Of a stretch of DNA of 64,000 bases, positions 1-10,733 are shown piece by piece; position 1 is the first letter of the stretch; each line of letters starts with the position of its first letter. The position numbers were made by a program, and so were the translations under genes. The stretch lies in the NCBI RefSeq assembly GCF_000328705.1, contig NC_019673.1:372001-436000 (forward strand), read 5' to 3'. Below the pieces are notes generated by a model. That model saw nothing but the letters and a program-made list of their open reading frames with translations. It did not search any database and was not told the origin of the DNA. This DNA comes from Saccharothrix espanaensis DSM 44229 (GTDB taxonomy: Bacteria; Actinomycetota; Actinomycetes; Mycobacteriales; Pseudonocardiaceae).

Positions 1-208
1 CGCGCTCAGCGGACATCGCCCGATCCGTGGAATCTACCTGGCAGATCACGCGTTGGTACCGATGTCAGAGATCCCCGACAGCGACTGCACGCGAACGGGA
101 ACTGAGAGTGTCCGGGCCGGCGACTACAGTGGTCCCACGGTGCCGCGCTCTCCACGGTATGCCAGTGGTGAGCCCGAGGACCGCCGGCGCAGCAGTCAGG
201 GAGTGCGA

Positions 209-2779
<2,571 letters not shown>

Positions 2780-2835
2780 CCGCTGAGAGGGGCCCAGGCT
2801 GGTCTTGGGTCCCCGGTGGTGGAATCGAACGCGTC

Positions 2836-2867
2836 AAGCGCCCCCTGGAGCTTTCAGGGGGCGCTTT
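2836..2867. terminator. bidirectional terminator between clpC and pcp
   Basis: A perfect 12-bp inverted repeat, AAGCGCCCCCTG / CAGGGGGCGCTT, with a 7-nt loop. It lies between the convergent clpC and pcp genes and ends in TTT on the plus strand and has AA at its left foot, so it can serve both directions. Confidence 0.85.
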
Positions 2868-2881
2868 CGCGTGTGTGGCGG

Positions 2882-3535
2882 CTAGTGCAGGGCGCCGGCT
2901 GTGGTGTGCAGGTCGGTGGTCCGGGTGACGGTGGTGTGGATGATCAGCGACAGGGCGCGCGCCGTGGTCTCCACCGGGAGGCTCGGGGCGTCCTCGTGGC
3001 CTTGGCCCGGCGCGTACGGGACGTGCACGAAACCTCCCCTGAGCTGCGGGAACTCGGTGGCCGCCAGGTGCATCAGGCCGTAGAACACGTGGTTGCAGAC
3101 GAACGTCCCCGCCGTGTGCGACACCGACGCCGGGATGTCCGCCTCGTGCAGGGCTTCGACGCACGCCTTCACCGGCAGGGTGCCGAAGTACGCGGTCGGG
3201 CCGCCTTCCACCACCGGCACGTCGATCGGCTGGTCGCCGGCGTTGTCGGGGATCCGGGCGTCGTCCAGGTTCACCGCCACGCGCTCCGGCGTCACGCCCG
3301 TCCGGCCGCCCGCCTGGCCCACGCACACCACGACGTCCGGCGCGTGCGTCCCGACCAGCTCCCGCAGCACGTCCAGCGACCGCCCGAACTCGCACGGCAG
3401 CTCGGCCACCACCAGCTCGTACCCGCCGGGCGAACCGGCCGCCGCGTACTGCTCGGCGACCAGCCGCACCGCGTCCCAGGACGGGTTGGTCCCGTCGCCC
3501 CCGAACGGTTCGAAGCCCGTCAGCACAACTCTCAC
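2882..3535 (-). CDS. pcp: pyroglutamyl-peptidase I (pyrrolidone-carboxylate peptidase)
   Basis: A cysteine peptidase of family C15 that removes N-terminal pyroglutamate from peptides in the cytoplasm. The 217-residue length is normal. The N-terminal MRVVLTGFEPFGGDGTNPSW signature is present. The expected catalytic triad is visible: Glu84 in PERVAVN, Cys147 in FVCNHVFYG and His171 in GFVHVPYAPGQ. Translation starts at a GTG. It converges on clpC and diverges from the endonuclease/phosphatase gene, with only about 18 nt between the two start codons. Confidence 0.95.
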   Translation of the reverse strand: MRVVLTGFEPFGGDGTNPSWDAVRLVAEQYAAAGSPGGYELVVAELPCEFGRSLDVLRELVGTHAPDVVVCVGQAGGRTGVTPERVAVNLDDARIPDNAGDQPIDVPVVEGGPTAYFGTLPVKACVEALHEADIPASVSHTAGTFVCNHVFYGLMHLAATEFPQLRGGFVHVPYAPGQGHEDAPSLPVETTARALSLIIHTTVTRTTDLHTTAGALH

Positions 3536-3540
3536 TCGGG

Positions 3541-3546
3541 CAGACT
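3541..3546 (+). promoter_or_regulatory. candidate -10 box of a leaderless transcript
   Basis: CAGACT ends exactly 7 nt before the GTG at 3554. The same hexamer with the same 7-nt spacing precedes the GntR gene at 21112. This is the geometry expected when transcription starts on the first base of the start codon. The first base departs from TANNNT. Confidence 0.4.
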
Positions 3547-3553
3547 AGATGTC

Positions 3554-4519
3554 GTGGCCGACCTCGAAGTGCGCCGTCCTCGCCGCAAGGTGGTCACGTT
3601 CCTGCTGGTGCTGGCCACGGTGGCGTTCTGCGCCGCCGCCGGGCTGCGCCTGCTGGGCATCGACGGCACCCGGCACATGGTCGCCCTCACCGCGCTCACC
3701 CCCTATTCCACCGCCGCCGGCGTCCTGCTCGGGGCGGTGGCGCTGCTGGTGCGCCGCTGGGCGCTGGGAACGGTCACGCTGCTGTTGTCGCTGGTCCTGG
3801 TCTCGGCCGTCGCGCCACGGGCGTTCCCGGACGCGCGGCCGATCGGGGTCGGGCAGGACGTGCGGGTGATGTCGGTGAACCTGGAGTACGGGCGGGCCGA
3901 CGCGGCGGCGGTCGTCGCGGCCGCGCGGGCGAACCAGGTCGACGTCCTGGCGTTGCAGGAGCTGACGCCGGGTGCCGTCGACGCGCTCGACCGCGCCGGG
4001 CTGGCCGACGTGCTGCCGCACCGGGTGTTCCTGCCGGACTCGGGGGCGGCCGGGTCGGGGCTGGCGGCACGTCGCCCGCTGTCCTCGCGGGCCTCCGCGC
4101 CGAGCACGTTCCGGCAGGCCCGCGCGCTGGTCGACCTGCCCGGCGAGGACCTGGAGCTGGTGTCGGTGCACACCCTGGCCCCGACCGTGCCCGGTGGCAC
4201 CGAGCCGTGGCAGCGCGACCTCGCGGGCCTGCCCAAGCGCGACCTCAACGGGCCGATGCGGGTGCTCGTGGGCGATTTCAACGCCACCATGGACCACGTG
4301 GGCCTGCGCCGGCTGCTCAACCAGGGTTATGTCGACGCGGCTGACCAGGTCGGCGAGGGGCTGAACCCGACGTGGCCCTCTCGCGGGTACTGGCCGCCGG
4401 TGGTGCTCGACCACGTGCTGGTGGACAACCGGTGCCCGGTCGACGCGTTCCGGGTGCTCGACCTGCCCGGCACGGACCACCGGGGGATCCTCACCCGGTT
4501 CGTCGTGCCGGCGTCGTGA
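3554..4519 (+). CDS. membrane-anchored endonuclease/exonuclease/phosphatase family protein
   Basis: A 321-residue protein with about three N-terminal hydrophobic helices (about 10-90) followed by an EEP-fold metal-dependent phosphodiesterase domain, probably exposed outside the membrane. Catalytic-type motifs are visible: SVNLEYG, ALQELT (metal-binding Glu), SVHTLAP, VGDFNATMDH and GTDHRGI (Asp-His pair). The substrate (nucleic acid, sphingolipid or inositol phosphate type) cannot be told from sequence. The frame is open far upstream; GTG 3554 is chosen because the hydrophobic segment follows and a -10-like hexamer lies 7 nt upstream; GTG 3569 is an alternative. The last 29 bp overlap the 3' end of the convergent sirtuin gene. 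Confidence 0.8.
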   Translation: MADLEVRRPRRKVVTFLLVLATVAFCAAAGLRLLGIDGTRHMVALTALTPYSTAAGVLLGAVALLVRRWALGTVTLLLSLVLVSAVAPRAFPDARPIGVGQDVRVMSVNLEYGRADAAAVVAAARANQVDVLALQELTPGAVDALDRAGLADVLPHRVFLPDSGAAGSGLAARRPLSSRASAPSTFRQARALVDLPGEDLELVSVHTLAPTVPGGTEPWQRDLAGLPKRDLNGPMRVLVGDFNATMDHVGLRRLLNQGYVDAADQVGEGLNPTWPSRGYWPPVVLDHVLVDNRCPVDAFRVLDLPGTDHRGILTRFVVPAS

Positions 4520-5363
4520 GCCGGTCCAGTGCGGCGAGCGCCGCCGCCGCGCCCATCCGCAGCGACACCCCGCGCCCGTGCCGGACCTCCGGCTCGCGCG
4601 GGTTGACCCTGATCAGCGCGCCGGACGCGGCACTGGCCAGCTCCGCCTGCCGGCGCACGGTCGGCACCGCCACCCCGGCGCCGAGTTCCAGCACGACCAG
4701 GTCGCGGACCGACCGCCGCCACGCGGTCAGCTCGTCCAGCGCGCGCTGACTCGGCCCCGGCACCCACGACCAGTCCCCGAACATCAGGATGTTGGGCCGT
4801 GCGAGACCGCCGCAGGCGCGGCACGCGGGCAGCGGCCCGACCGCCCGCATGGTCTCCGGGTCGACCTGGACCAGCACGTCGTCGGCCGGCCACACGTCGT
4901 CCGTGCACGGCTCGACGCACTGGAGGCGGTGGATGGACCCGTGCACCTCGGCGACGTGGTCGAACCCGGCCCGCTGGAACTGCCCGTCGACGTTCGAGGT
5001 GAACACCCGCGCGCCCCACGACCGGAGCACGGCGAACCCGGCGTGCGGCTCGGTGCGCCGGTAGAGGTCGAGCCGGTGGCCGTAGAAGCCCCAGGCCAGT
5101 TCCGGGTCGTCCACGAAGTGCACCGGGTCGGCGAGTTCGGCGAACCGCAGCCCGAGCCGCTCGTACGGCGGGTAGGCGCGCCAGAACCCGTGGTCGCCCC
5201 GGAAGTCGGGCAGGCCCGAGTCGACGCCCATCCCCGCGCCCGCGCACACCAGCACCGCCTGCGCGCCGGAGATCAGCTCCGCCGCGCGGTCCAGCGCCGC
5301 ATGGTCCAGCGCCGCATGGTCCTGCCCGGTGGGGTTCTGCTCGGTGGTGGAGCGGTCAGTCAC
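4491..5363 (-). CDS. divergent SIR2-family NAD-dependent protein deacetylase
   Basis: Predicted NAD-dependent deacylase of 290 residues. Visible family motifs are the NAD-binding GAGMGVDSGLPDFRG, the catalytic-type His in EVHGS, and four possible zinc cysteines (CVEPC and CRACGG). It departs from canonical sirtuins: the usual TQNVDxLHxxAG reads TSNVDGQFQRAG and the downstream GE segment reads MFGDWSW, so activity or specificity may differ. The GTG at 5363 gives the normal N-terminus and overlaps the mhuD stop by 8 nt, which implies translational coupling. The 3' end overlaps the convergent endonuclease/phosphatase gene by 29 bp. Confidence 0.85.
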   Translation of the reverse strand: MTDRSTTEQNPTGQDHAALDHAALDRAAELISGAQAVLVCAGAGMGVDSGLPDFRGDHGFWRAYPPYERLGLRFAELADPVHFVDDPELAWGFYGHRLDLYRRTEPHAGFAVLRSWGARVFTSNVDGQFQRAGFDHVAEVHGSIHRLQCVEPCTDDVWPADDVLVQVDPETMRAVGPLPACRACGGLARPNILMFGDWSWVPGPSQRALDELTAWRRSVRDLVVLELGAGVAVPTVRRQAELASAASGALIRVNPREPEVRHGRGVSLRMGAAAALAALDRLTTPARRTG

Positions 5364-5667
5364 GTGGGGGCTGGGAGCTGAGCACGACCTCGAACTCCAG
5401 CAGGTCCGACCCGGTGCCCACGGGCTTGGCCCGCTCGCCGGAGTGCGCCTCGCGGGCGCTGCCGTTGCGCCAGTTGTCGAAGGCCTCGTCGTTTTCCCAG
5501 TGGGTGACGACGAAGTACCGCTCGTCGCCGGCGACCGGCCGCAGCAGCTGGAAGCCGAGGAACCCGGGCGACGAGTCGACCGCCCCGAGCCGCGCGGCGA
5601 ACCGCTTCTCCAGCTCCGGGCCCGAGCCGTCGGGGACGTGGATCGCGTTGATCTTGACAACCGCCAT
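5356..5667 (-). CDS. mhuD: heme-degrading monooxygenase, MhuD type
   Basis: A 103-residue antibiotic-biosynthesis-monooxygenase-fold protein closely resembling M. tuberculosis MhuD, which cleaves heme to mycobilin and iron without releasing carbon monoxide. It starts MAVVKINAIHVPDGSGPELE and keeps the residues known to matter in MhuD at the same numbers: Asn7, Trp66 and the heme-ligand His75. The PGFLGFQLLRP core and LLEFEVVL C-terminus also match. It is expected to be a cytoplasmic dimer that recycles iron from heme. It is the first gene of a pair with the sirtuin, overlapping it by 8 nt. The genomic neighbourhood (clpC, hydrolase, mutY, carbonic anhydrase) also matches mycobacteria. Confidence 0.93.
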   Translation of the reverse strand: MAVVKINAIHVPDGSGPELEKRFAARLGAVDSSPGFLGFQLLRPVAGDERYFVVTHWENDEAFDNWRNGSAREAHSGERAKPVGTGSDLLEFEVVLSSQPPRD

Positions 5668-5708
5668 GCCCCGACGTTAGCAGGGCGCGCGCTGCGTGGC
5701 GTGGAGCG

Positions 5709-7187
5709 CTACTTGCGCAGCGGACCCGGCCACAGGTACTCGTCGGAGGGGATCTTGTCGCCGTGGAACCACGCGGCGAAGAACCCGTCGAGGTCCTGGC
5801 CCGACACCTGCTCGACGTGCGCCTCGAACTCGGGCCACGACGCGTTGCCGTCCCGGTGCTGCGCGGTCCACGTTTGCAGGACCTTGCCGAAGGGCTCGTC
5901 GCCGATCTGCCGGCGCAACGCGTGCACGGCGAGCTGGCCCTTGTCGTACACGCCGCGGAACTCGTTGCCGCGGCCCATGTCGTAGAGCTTGCGGTTCCAG
6001 TACGACGACGAGTCGTCGGTCCGGGCGATCTCGCCCCGGTACTTGGCGTCCAGGTCCACGCCGTCCTTGCCCTCGGACCACAGCCACTGGGCGTAGCTCG
6101 CGAAGCACTCGTTGAGGCAGATGTCGGCCCACGACCGCAGCGCCACCGAGTCGCCGAACCACTGGTGGGCGTTCTCGTGCACCACGGTCTCCAGGTCGGC
6201 CCACCCGGCGTAGATCGGCCGGGTCTGGGTCTCCAGCGAGAACCCGATGTCGTCGGCCAGGAAGATGCCGCCCGCCGACTCGAACGGGTACGGGCCGAAC
6301 TTCGAGGCCAGGAACTCCAGCACCTCCGGCAGCCGCCCCTGCTCCGCGCGCGCCTGCGTCGCGCCGGGCGCGAACGCGTTCACCACGGGCGTGCCGTCGG
6401 CCAGGGTGGTCCGGTCGATCGTCCACTTGTCGATCGCGATGGTGGTCAGGTAGGTGGCCATGGGCTGCGGCGCGTCCCAGCGGTAGGTGGTCCAGCCGTC
6501 CGCGCGGGTCGTCTCGCCCTCCGCGCCGTTGGACACGACCGACCAGCCGTCCGGGACGCGGGCCGCGAGCTTGAACGACGCCTTGTCGCGCGGGGTGTCG
6601 TTGGCCGGGAACCAGGTGGTCGCCGAGTGCGGCTCGCCCGCCGCGAACGCGCCGCCGGACGCCGACACCTGCCACCCGCTCTTGCCCAGCGCGCGGTCCT
6701 GGAACAGGGTCGGCACGCCGCCGTAGGTGACGGCGACGACGAACTCCGCGTCCTTCACCAGCGGCTCGGCGGGGGTGATCACCAGTTCGTGCTCGCCCTC
6801 CTGGCGGAACTCGGCGGGCTTGCCGTCCACCGACACCTCGGACACCGCGAGCTCGTACAGGTCGAGGTTGAAGCGGCTCAGGCCGTCCATTGCGGTGGCC
6901 GTGACCAGCGCTTTCCCGTCCAGCCTCTGGGTGGCGGGGTCGTAGCCGACGGCCAGGTCGTACCCGCGCACGTCGTACCCGGAGTTGCCGTCCTGCGGGT
7001 AGTACGGGTCGCCCGCGCCGTCGCCGCCGACCGAGTCGACCACCGGGGGCGTGGTCGTCGCCGGCACTTGACTCCCGGGCACGGCCTGCGGCGTCGCGCC
7101 CGGCATCCGGGCGACCAGCACCCCGACGACCACCAGCACCAGGGCGGCGACGAGGAGGTGAGGGCGGGCCTTGGAGCTCAGAGCCAT
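5709..7187 (-). CDS. secreted or membrane-anchored M1 family metallopeptidase
   Basis: Zinc aminopeptidase-like protein of 492 residues. An N-terminal hydrophobic segment (about 9-30) is a signal peptide or anchor, so the enzyme works outside the cell. The zinc motif is HENAHQWFGDSV (HExxH), with the downstream Glu in NECFASYAQW. The substrate-binding loop reads GFSLETQTRPIY instead of the classical GAMEN, a form I associate with actinobacterial M1 proteins. ATG 7187 (MALSSKARPHLL) is preferred; GTG 7202 would add five residues. It is divergent from the hydrolase at 7205 with almost no space between, so both messages probably have very short leaders. Confidence 0.9.
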   Translation of the reverse strand: MALSSKARPHLLVAALVLVVVGVLVARMPGATPQAVPGSQVPATTTPPVVDSVGGDGAGDPYYPQDGNSGYDVRGYDLAVGYDPATQRLDGKALVTATAMDGLSRFNLDLYELAVSEVSVDGKPAEFRQEGEHELVITPAEPLVKDAEFVVAVTYGGVPTLFQDRALGKSGWQVSASGGAFAAGEPHSATTWFPANDTPRDKASFKLAARVPDGWSVVSNGAEGETTRADGWTTYRWDAPQPMATYLTTIAIDKWTIDRTTLADGTPVVNAFAPGATQARAEQGRLPEVLEFLASKFGPYPFESAGGIFLADDIGFSLETQTRPIYAGWADLETVVHENAHQWFGDSVALRSWADICLNECFASYAQWLWSEGKDGVDLDAKYRGEIARTDDSSSYWNRKLYDMGRGNEFRGVYDKGQLAVHALRRQIGDEPFGKVLQTWTAQHRDGNASWPEFEAHVEQVSGQDLDGFFAAWFHGDKIPSDEYLWPGPLRK

Positions 7188-7204
7188 GCCGACATGATGC
7201 ACGT

Positions 7205-7948
7205 ATGAGCGTCGCGGAGTTCGGCGGATCGGGGCAGGGCATCCTGCTGCTGCACGGCCTGATGAGCCGCGCGAGCACGTGGTGGACGGTCGCCCAGTGG
7301 CTCAAGCCCTACGGCCGGGTCGTCGCGACCGACGCGCGCGGCCACGGCCGCAACCCGCGACGGGGACCGTTCCGCACGGAGGACTTCGTCGCCGACGCCG
7401 CCGAGACCATCGAACGGCTCGACCTCGGGCCCGCCGTGGTGATCGGCCACTCGATGGGCGGCCTGCACGCGTGGGCGCTCGCCGCGACCCGCCCCGACCT
7501 GGTGCGGGCCGTGGTCGCGGAGGACGTCGTGCCGGACAACACCGGCCGCACGGTGGACGAGTGGCGCTGGTACTTCGACTCGTGGCCGGTGTTCGAGTCG
7601 GTGGCCCACGTCCGGTCGGTGGTGCGGGTGCCCCGGGTCGAGGAGCTGTTCGAGGAGCGCGCGGACGGCTGGCACCTCATCGCGCGGCTGGCGGACCTCT
7701 ACGAGATCGCCGCCGAGTGGGGCGAGCGGTCCTACTGGGAGTTCGTGGACGCCATTGCGTGCCCGACGCTGACCGTCGAGGCCGGTCGGGGCGGGTTGCG
7801 GGCCGGTCAGATGGCCGAGGTCGCCCGCCGCACGGGCGGGGCGCACCTGCTCGTCCCCGAGTCCGGGCACGTGGTGCACGACGAGGCCCCGGAGGTCTAC
7901 CGGGGCGCGGTGGAAGCCTTCCTGAGCGGGTCGATCCCGCCGGTCTGA
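7205..7948 (+). CDS. alpha/beta hydrolase
   Basis: A 247-residue cytoplasmic alpha/beta-hydrolase. The oxyanion segment LLLHGLMSR, the nucleophile elbow GHSMGG and the C-terminal catalytic His in ESGHVVHDEAP are all visible; the acid is probably in the strand around TVEAGRGG. The substrate is unknown. By position it corresponds to the hydrolase beside mhuD in M. tuberculosis (Rv3591c, from memory). Its 3' end overlaps the convergent 2H phosphoesterase gene by 52 bp. Confidence 0.88.
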   Translation: MSVAEFGGSGQGILLLHGLMSRASTWWTVAQWLKPYGRVVATDARGHGRNPRRGPFRTEDFVADAAETIERLDLGPAVVIGHSMGGLHAWALAATRPDLVRAVVAEDVVPDNTGRTVDEWRWYFDSWPVFESVAHVRSVVRVPRVEELFEERADGWHLIARLADLYEIAAEWGERSYWEFVDAIACPTLTVEAGRGGLRAGQMAEVARRTGGAHLLVPESGHVVHDEAPEVYRGAVEAFLSGSIPPV

Positions 7949-8406
7949 GTGTCCACGACGGCCATCTCGCGGACCTTCGCGCGGATCGGCTCGACCGGGT
8001 GCAGCGCGGCGAACGCCCGGACCGTCTCCTCGTCGGTCGTCCCGTGCAGCAGGGTGCAGTGCGGCACCCAGGTGCCCGGCAGGTAGTAGGCGCTCGGGTT
8101 CTTCACCCGGCCCGCCAGCACGTCGTGGATCGCCGAGTGCACGGCCAGCAGCTCACTGTCCACGACCGCGCCCAGGTGCAGGACGTTCTCGGTGGCGGAG
8201 AACGTGCCCAGGGTGTGCAGCCACAGGTCGGGCAGCCACAGCCGGGACAGGTCCTCGCGCAGCTCGGCCCGGACCTTCGGCCCGATCGTGCCCGCGACCG
8301 CGTAGGTCAGGTGCGGCGGGCGCTCGAACGTCGCACCGACCCGCCGCCACAGGTCGCGGACCTTCGCGTCGGCCTCGGCGTCGAAGAACACCACCAGCGC
8401 GTGCAC
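7897..8406 (-). CDS. 2'-5' RNA ligase family (2H phosphoesterase) protein
   Basis: A 169-residue member of the 2H phosphoesterase superfamily, which acts on 2',3'-cyclic or 2'-5' phosphodiesters of RNA or nucleotides. Both HxT catalytic motifs are present: HLT in RPPHLTYAVAG and HCT in WVPHCTLLHGT. The GTG start follows the mutY stop by a single base, so the two are probably translated from one message. No signal peptide is seen. The physiological substrate is unknown. Confidence 0.85.
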   Translation of the reverse strand: MHALVVFFDAEADAKVRDLWRRVGATFERPPHLTYAVAGTIGPKVRAELREDLSRLWLPDLWLHTLGTFSATENVLHLGAVVDSELLAVHSAIHDVLAGRVKNPSAYYLPGTWVPHCTLLHGTTDEETVRAFAALHPVEPIRAKVREMAVVDTQTGGIDPLRKASTAPR

Positions 8407-8407
8407 G

Positions 8408-9277
8408 TCAGTGCTCGCCGGGCAGGGCGAACAGGCCGGTCGCGGTCTGCTCGACCAGGCCGTCCACCAGCAGCGAGTCCAGGCAGCGGTCGCGCTGGCC
8501 GGCGTCGGACCAGACCACGTCCAGCCGGGTCTTGGCGACCGGGTCGGGCGTGCCGCGCAGCACGTCCAGCAGCAGTCCCCGGACCTGCCGGTCGGTGCCG
8601 GCGAACTTCTGCACCACCTTGACCGGCCCGTCGTACGCGGGGCGGCCGTTGTGCTGCCACGCGCACGTGTCGAACACCGGGCAGTCCGCGCACTTTGGCG
8701 TGCGGGCCGTGCAGACGACCGCGCCCAACTCCATCAACGCCGCGGAGAAGACTGCGGCGTCCTGCTCCGGCAGCAGGACTTGCACGTCGTTCATGTCCCG
8801 GGTGGTGGACGGCGGGCCTGCGTCACCCGCGCCGTGCACGGCCCGTGCGACGACCCGGCGGACGTTCGTGTCGACCACGGGACACCGTTGGCCGTAGGCG
8901 AAAGCGGCTACGGCGCGTGCCGTGTACGCGCCGATGCCCGGCAGCGCGAGCAGGGTGTCCACGTCGTCGGGGACCACGTCGTCGTGGTCGTTCGAGATGG
9001 CCCGCGCGGCTTCGTGCAGCCGCAGCGCCCGCCGCGGGTAGCCGAGCTTGCCCCACGCCCGCAGCACGTCGCCCTGCGAGGCGGCGGCCATCGCGGACGG
9101 GGTGGGCCAGCGTTCCAGCCACTCGTGCCAGATGGGCTCCACCCGGGCGACGGGTGTCTGCTGCAACATGATCTCGCTGACCAGCACGCCCCACGCGGTG
9201 CACTCGGGCTTGCGCCAGGGCAGGTCGCGGGCGGTGTCGGCGAACCAGTCGATGAGGGTCTGCGCGTCCAGGCTCAT
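8408..9277 (-). CDS. mutY: A/G-specific adenine glycosylase MutY
   Basis: Removes adenine mispaired with 8-oxoguanine during base-excision repair. The 289 residues hold the helix-hairpin-helix LPGIGAYTARAVAAF, the catalytic-region VVDTNVRRV, the SEIMLQQT segment and the iron-sulfur motif C-x6-C-x2-C-x5-C in CTARTPKCADCPVFDTC. It is short: the C-terminal NUDIX-like domain that senses 8-oxoguanine in E. coli MutY is largely absent, as in other short actinobacterial forms. ATG 9277 (MSLDAQTLIDWF) is chosen over upstream codons because homology begins there. Confidence 0.95.
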   Translation of the reverse strand: MSLDAQTLIDWFADTARDLPWRKPECTAWGVLVSEIMLQQTPVARVEPIWHEWLERWPTPSAMAAASQGDVLRAWGKLGYPRRALRLHEAARAISNDHDDVVPDDVDTLLALPGIGAYTARAVAAFAYGQRCPVVDTNVRRVVARAVHGAGDAGPPSTTRDMNDVQVLLPEQDAAVFSAALMELGAVVCTARTPKCADCPVFDTCAWQHNGRPAYDGPVKVVQKFAGTDRQVRGLLLDVLRGTPDPVAKTRLDVVWSDAGQRDRCLDSLLVDGLVEQTATGLFALPGEH

Positions 9278-9394
9278 AGCGCGCGCCAGTCTTCCAGAAC
9301 GACCCCGTGCGGGTGAAAGCCGATCGGAACGGGCTGGGCGGGAGTCCGGCGAACCGGGCACGTTCTCGGTGGACCGTGCCCGGTGGCCCGCGGC

Positions 9395-9901
9395 CTAGCC
9401 GACCTCGGCTTGGACGACCTCGGTCAGCGCGCCGGTGTGGACGTCGTACACGAACCCGCGCACGTTGTCCCGGTACGGCACGAACGGGCTGTGGCGGAGT
9501 CGGTTCATGGAGTTGCGGACGCTGTCCTTGACCTCGCGGAAGGCCTCCACGGACCACGTCGGGCGCATCCCCGCGTCCTGTTCCAGCTCGTCCTTGAAGG
9601 CGTCCTCGGTCACCAGCTCCAGGCCGCAGTTCGTGTGGTGCACCAGCAGCACCTCGCGGGTGCCGAGCTTGCGCTGGCTCAGCGCCAGCGACCGGATCAT
9701 GTCGTCGGTCACCACACCGCCGGCGTTGCGCAGCACGTGCGCCTCGCCCTGGCGCAGGCCGAAGATCTCGAACACCCTGATCCGTGAATCCATGCAGGTC
9801 AGGATCGCGACCTTCATCGAAGGCTTCGGCGACGAGCGGTCGCCGGGCACCACGTCGCCCAGGTCGGCGTTGCGGCGGAGGAGTTCGTCGATCGAGGTCA
9901 T
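9395..9901 (-). CDS. beta-class carbonic anhydrase
   Basis: A zinc enzyme interconverting carbon dioxide and bicarbonate, 168 residues. Zinc ligands are visible as Cys in LTCMDSRI (with the Asp-Arg dyad) and His-x2-Cys in HHTNCG; the GGVVTDDMIRSL segment is also typical. ATG 9901 (MTSIDELLRRN) is preferred over an upstream extension because a strong GGGAGGTGG ribosome site lies just ahead. Beside mutY it matches mycobacterial canB (Rv3588c, from memory). Confidence 0.93.
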   Translation of the reverse strand: MTSIDELLRRNADLGDVVPGDRSSPKPSMKVAILTCMDSRIRVFEIFGLRQGEAHVLRNAGGVVTDDMIRSLALSQRKLGTREVLLVHHTNCGLELVTEDAFKDELEQDAGMRPTWSVEAFREVKDSVRNSMNRLRHSPFVPYRDNVRGFVYDVHTGALTEVVQAEVG

Positions 9902-10030
9902 GGCCCACCTCCCTTTTCGTTCACCCAGGATTGGAACCCGCGGCCGGGACGGCGGCAAGTCAATCGGGCCGGCATCACGTTCACCTCATCGGATTACCCG
10001 CACCTCCACCGCTATTCCCAGCGGCTTGGC

Positions 10031-10036
10031 TACCTT
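10031..10036 (+). promoter_or_regulatory. -10 box of a probable leaderless transcript
   Basis: TACCTT fits TANNNT and ends exactly 7 nt before the GTG at 10044. There is no ribosome-binding site in the gap. It supports that start codon. Confidence 0.55.
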
Positions 10037-10043
10037 CGGTCAG

Positions 10044-10715
10044 GTGACCGAGCCCACAGGCCCGCTCCCGCCGTCCGTGTACTGGCGGCGTCGCGCGCTG
10101 GCCATCGGCGGGTCCGCGGTGGCCCTGGTCCTGGCCGTGTGGGTGGTCGGGGCGCTGATCGGGCGCGGTGATCCGGTGCCGGCCGCCGGGCCGGCCGTCG
10201 CGTCCAGTCCGCCGCCGCAGAGCGAGCGGCCGGTGGCGGTCTCGTCGTCCTCGACCACGCCACCCCCACCCCCTCCCGAGCCACCGGCTCCACCGCCGCC
10301 GCCCGCGCCACCGCCCGGACCGCCGCAGCCGTGCGACGACGCGAACGTGGTGGTGCAGGCGGAGGTGGCGAAGCCCGCGTACCCGGCGGGCGAGGCGGTC
10401 GGGATGAAGATCCTGGTGTCCAACACCGGGCCGCTGCCGTGCACGAAGGAGATCGGCCGCGCGGTGCGCGAGCTGGTGGTGACCAGCGCGGACGGCGGCA
10501 CGCGCCTGTGGTCGAGCAACGACTGCTTCGCGACCGAGGGGTCCGAGGTCCGGGTGCTGCGGCCCGGCGAGGTGTTCGACTTCGGGCTCAAGTGGCTGGG
10601 CAGCACGTCGGAGCCGGGCTGCGCGAAGCACACCCGGCTGGGGCCGGGGGACTACCTGCTCAGCGCGCGGGTGGCCGGGAAGGCGAGCGATCCGGTCGTG
10701 TTCCGGATGACCTGA
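10044..10715 (+). CDS. proline-rich membrane-anchored protein, function unknown
   Basis: A 223-residue protein with a short cytoplasmic N-terminus, one hydrophobic helix (about 18-40), a Pro/Ser/Thr-rich spacer with long proline runs, and a globular extracellular domain of about 120 residues with four cysteines (CDD, PCTKE, NDCFAT, PGCAK) that could form two disulfides and looks Ig-like. The function is not recognised. By position beside the carbonic anhydrase it corresponds to the proline-rich membrane protein Rv3587c of M. tuberculosis. The GTG start is fixed by the TANNNT box 7 nt upstream; the frame is open much further upstream but runs antisense to the carbonic anhydrase there. Confidence 0.75.
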   Translation: MTEPTGPLPPSVYWRRRALAIGGSAVALVLAVWVVGALIGRGDPVPAAGPAVASSPPPQSERPVAVSSSSTTPPPPPPEPPAPPPPPAPPPGPPQPCDDANVVVQAEVAKPAYPAGEAVGMKILVSNTGPLPCTKEIGRAVRELVVTSADGGTRLWSSNDCFATEGSEVRVLRPGEVFDFGLKWLGSTSEPGCAKHTRLGPGDYLLSARVAGKASDPVVFRMT

Positions 10716-10733
10716 CGCCCGGCCACCGCCGCG

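Noticed and set aside
1..208. ClgR operator upstream of clpC
   Set aside because: CGCTCAGCG at 3-12 resembles the CGC/GCG pattern but the spacing is wrong, and no other good match was found before the start codon.
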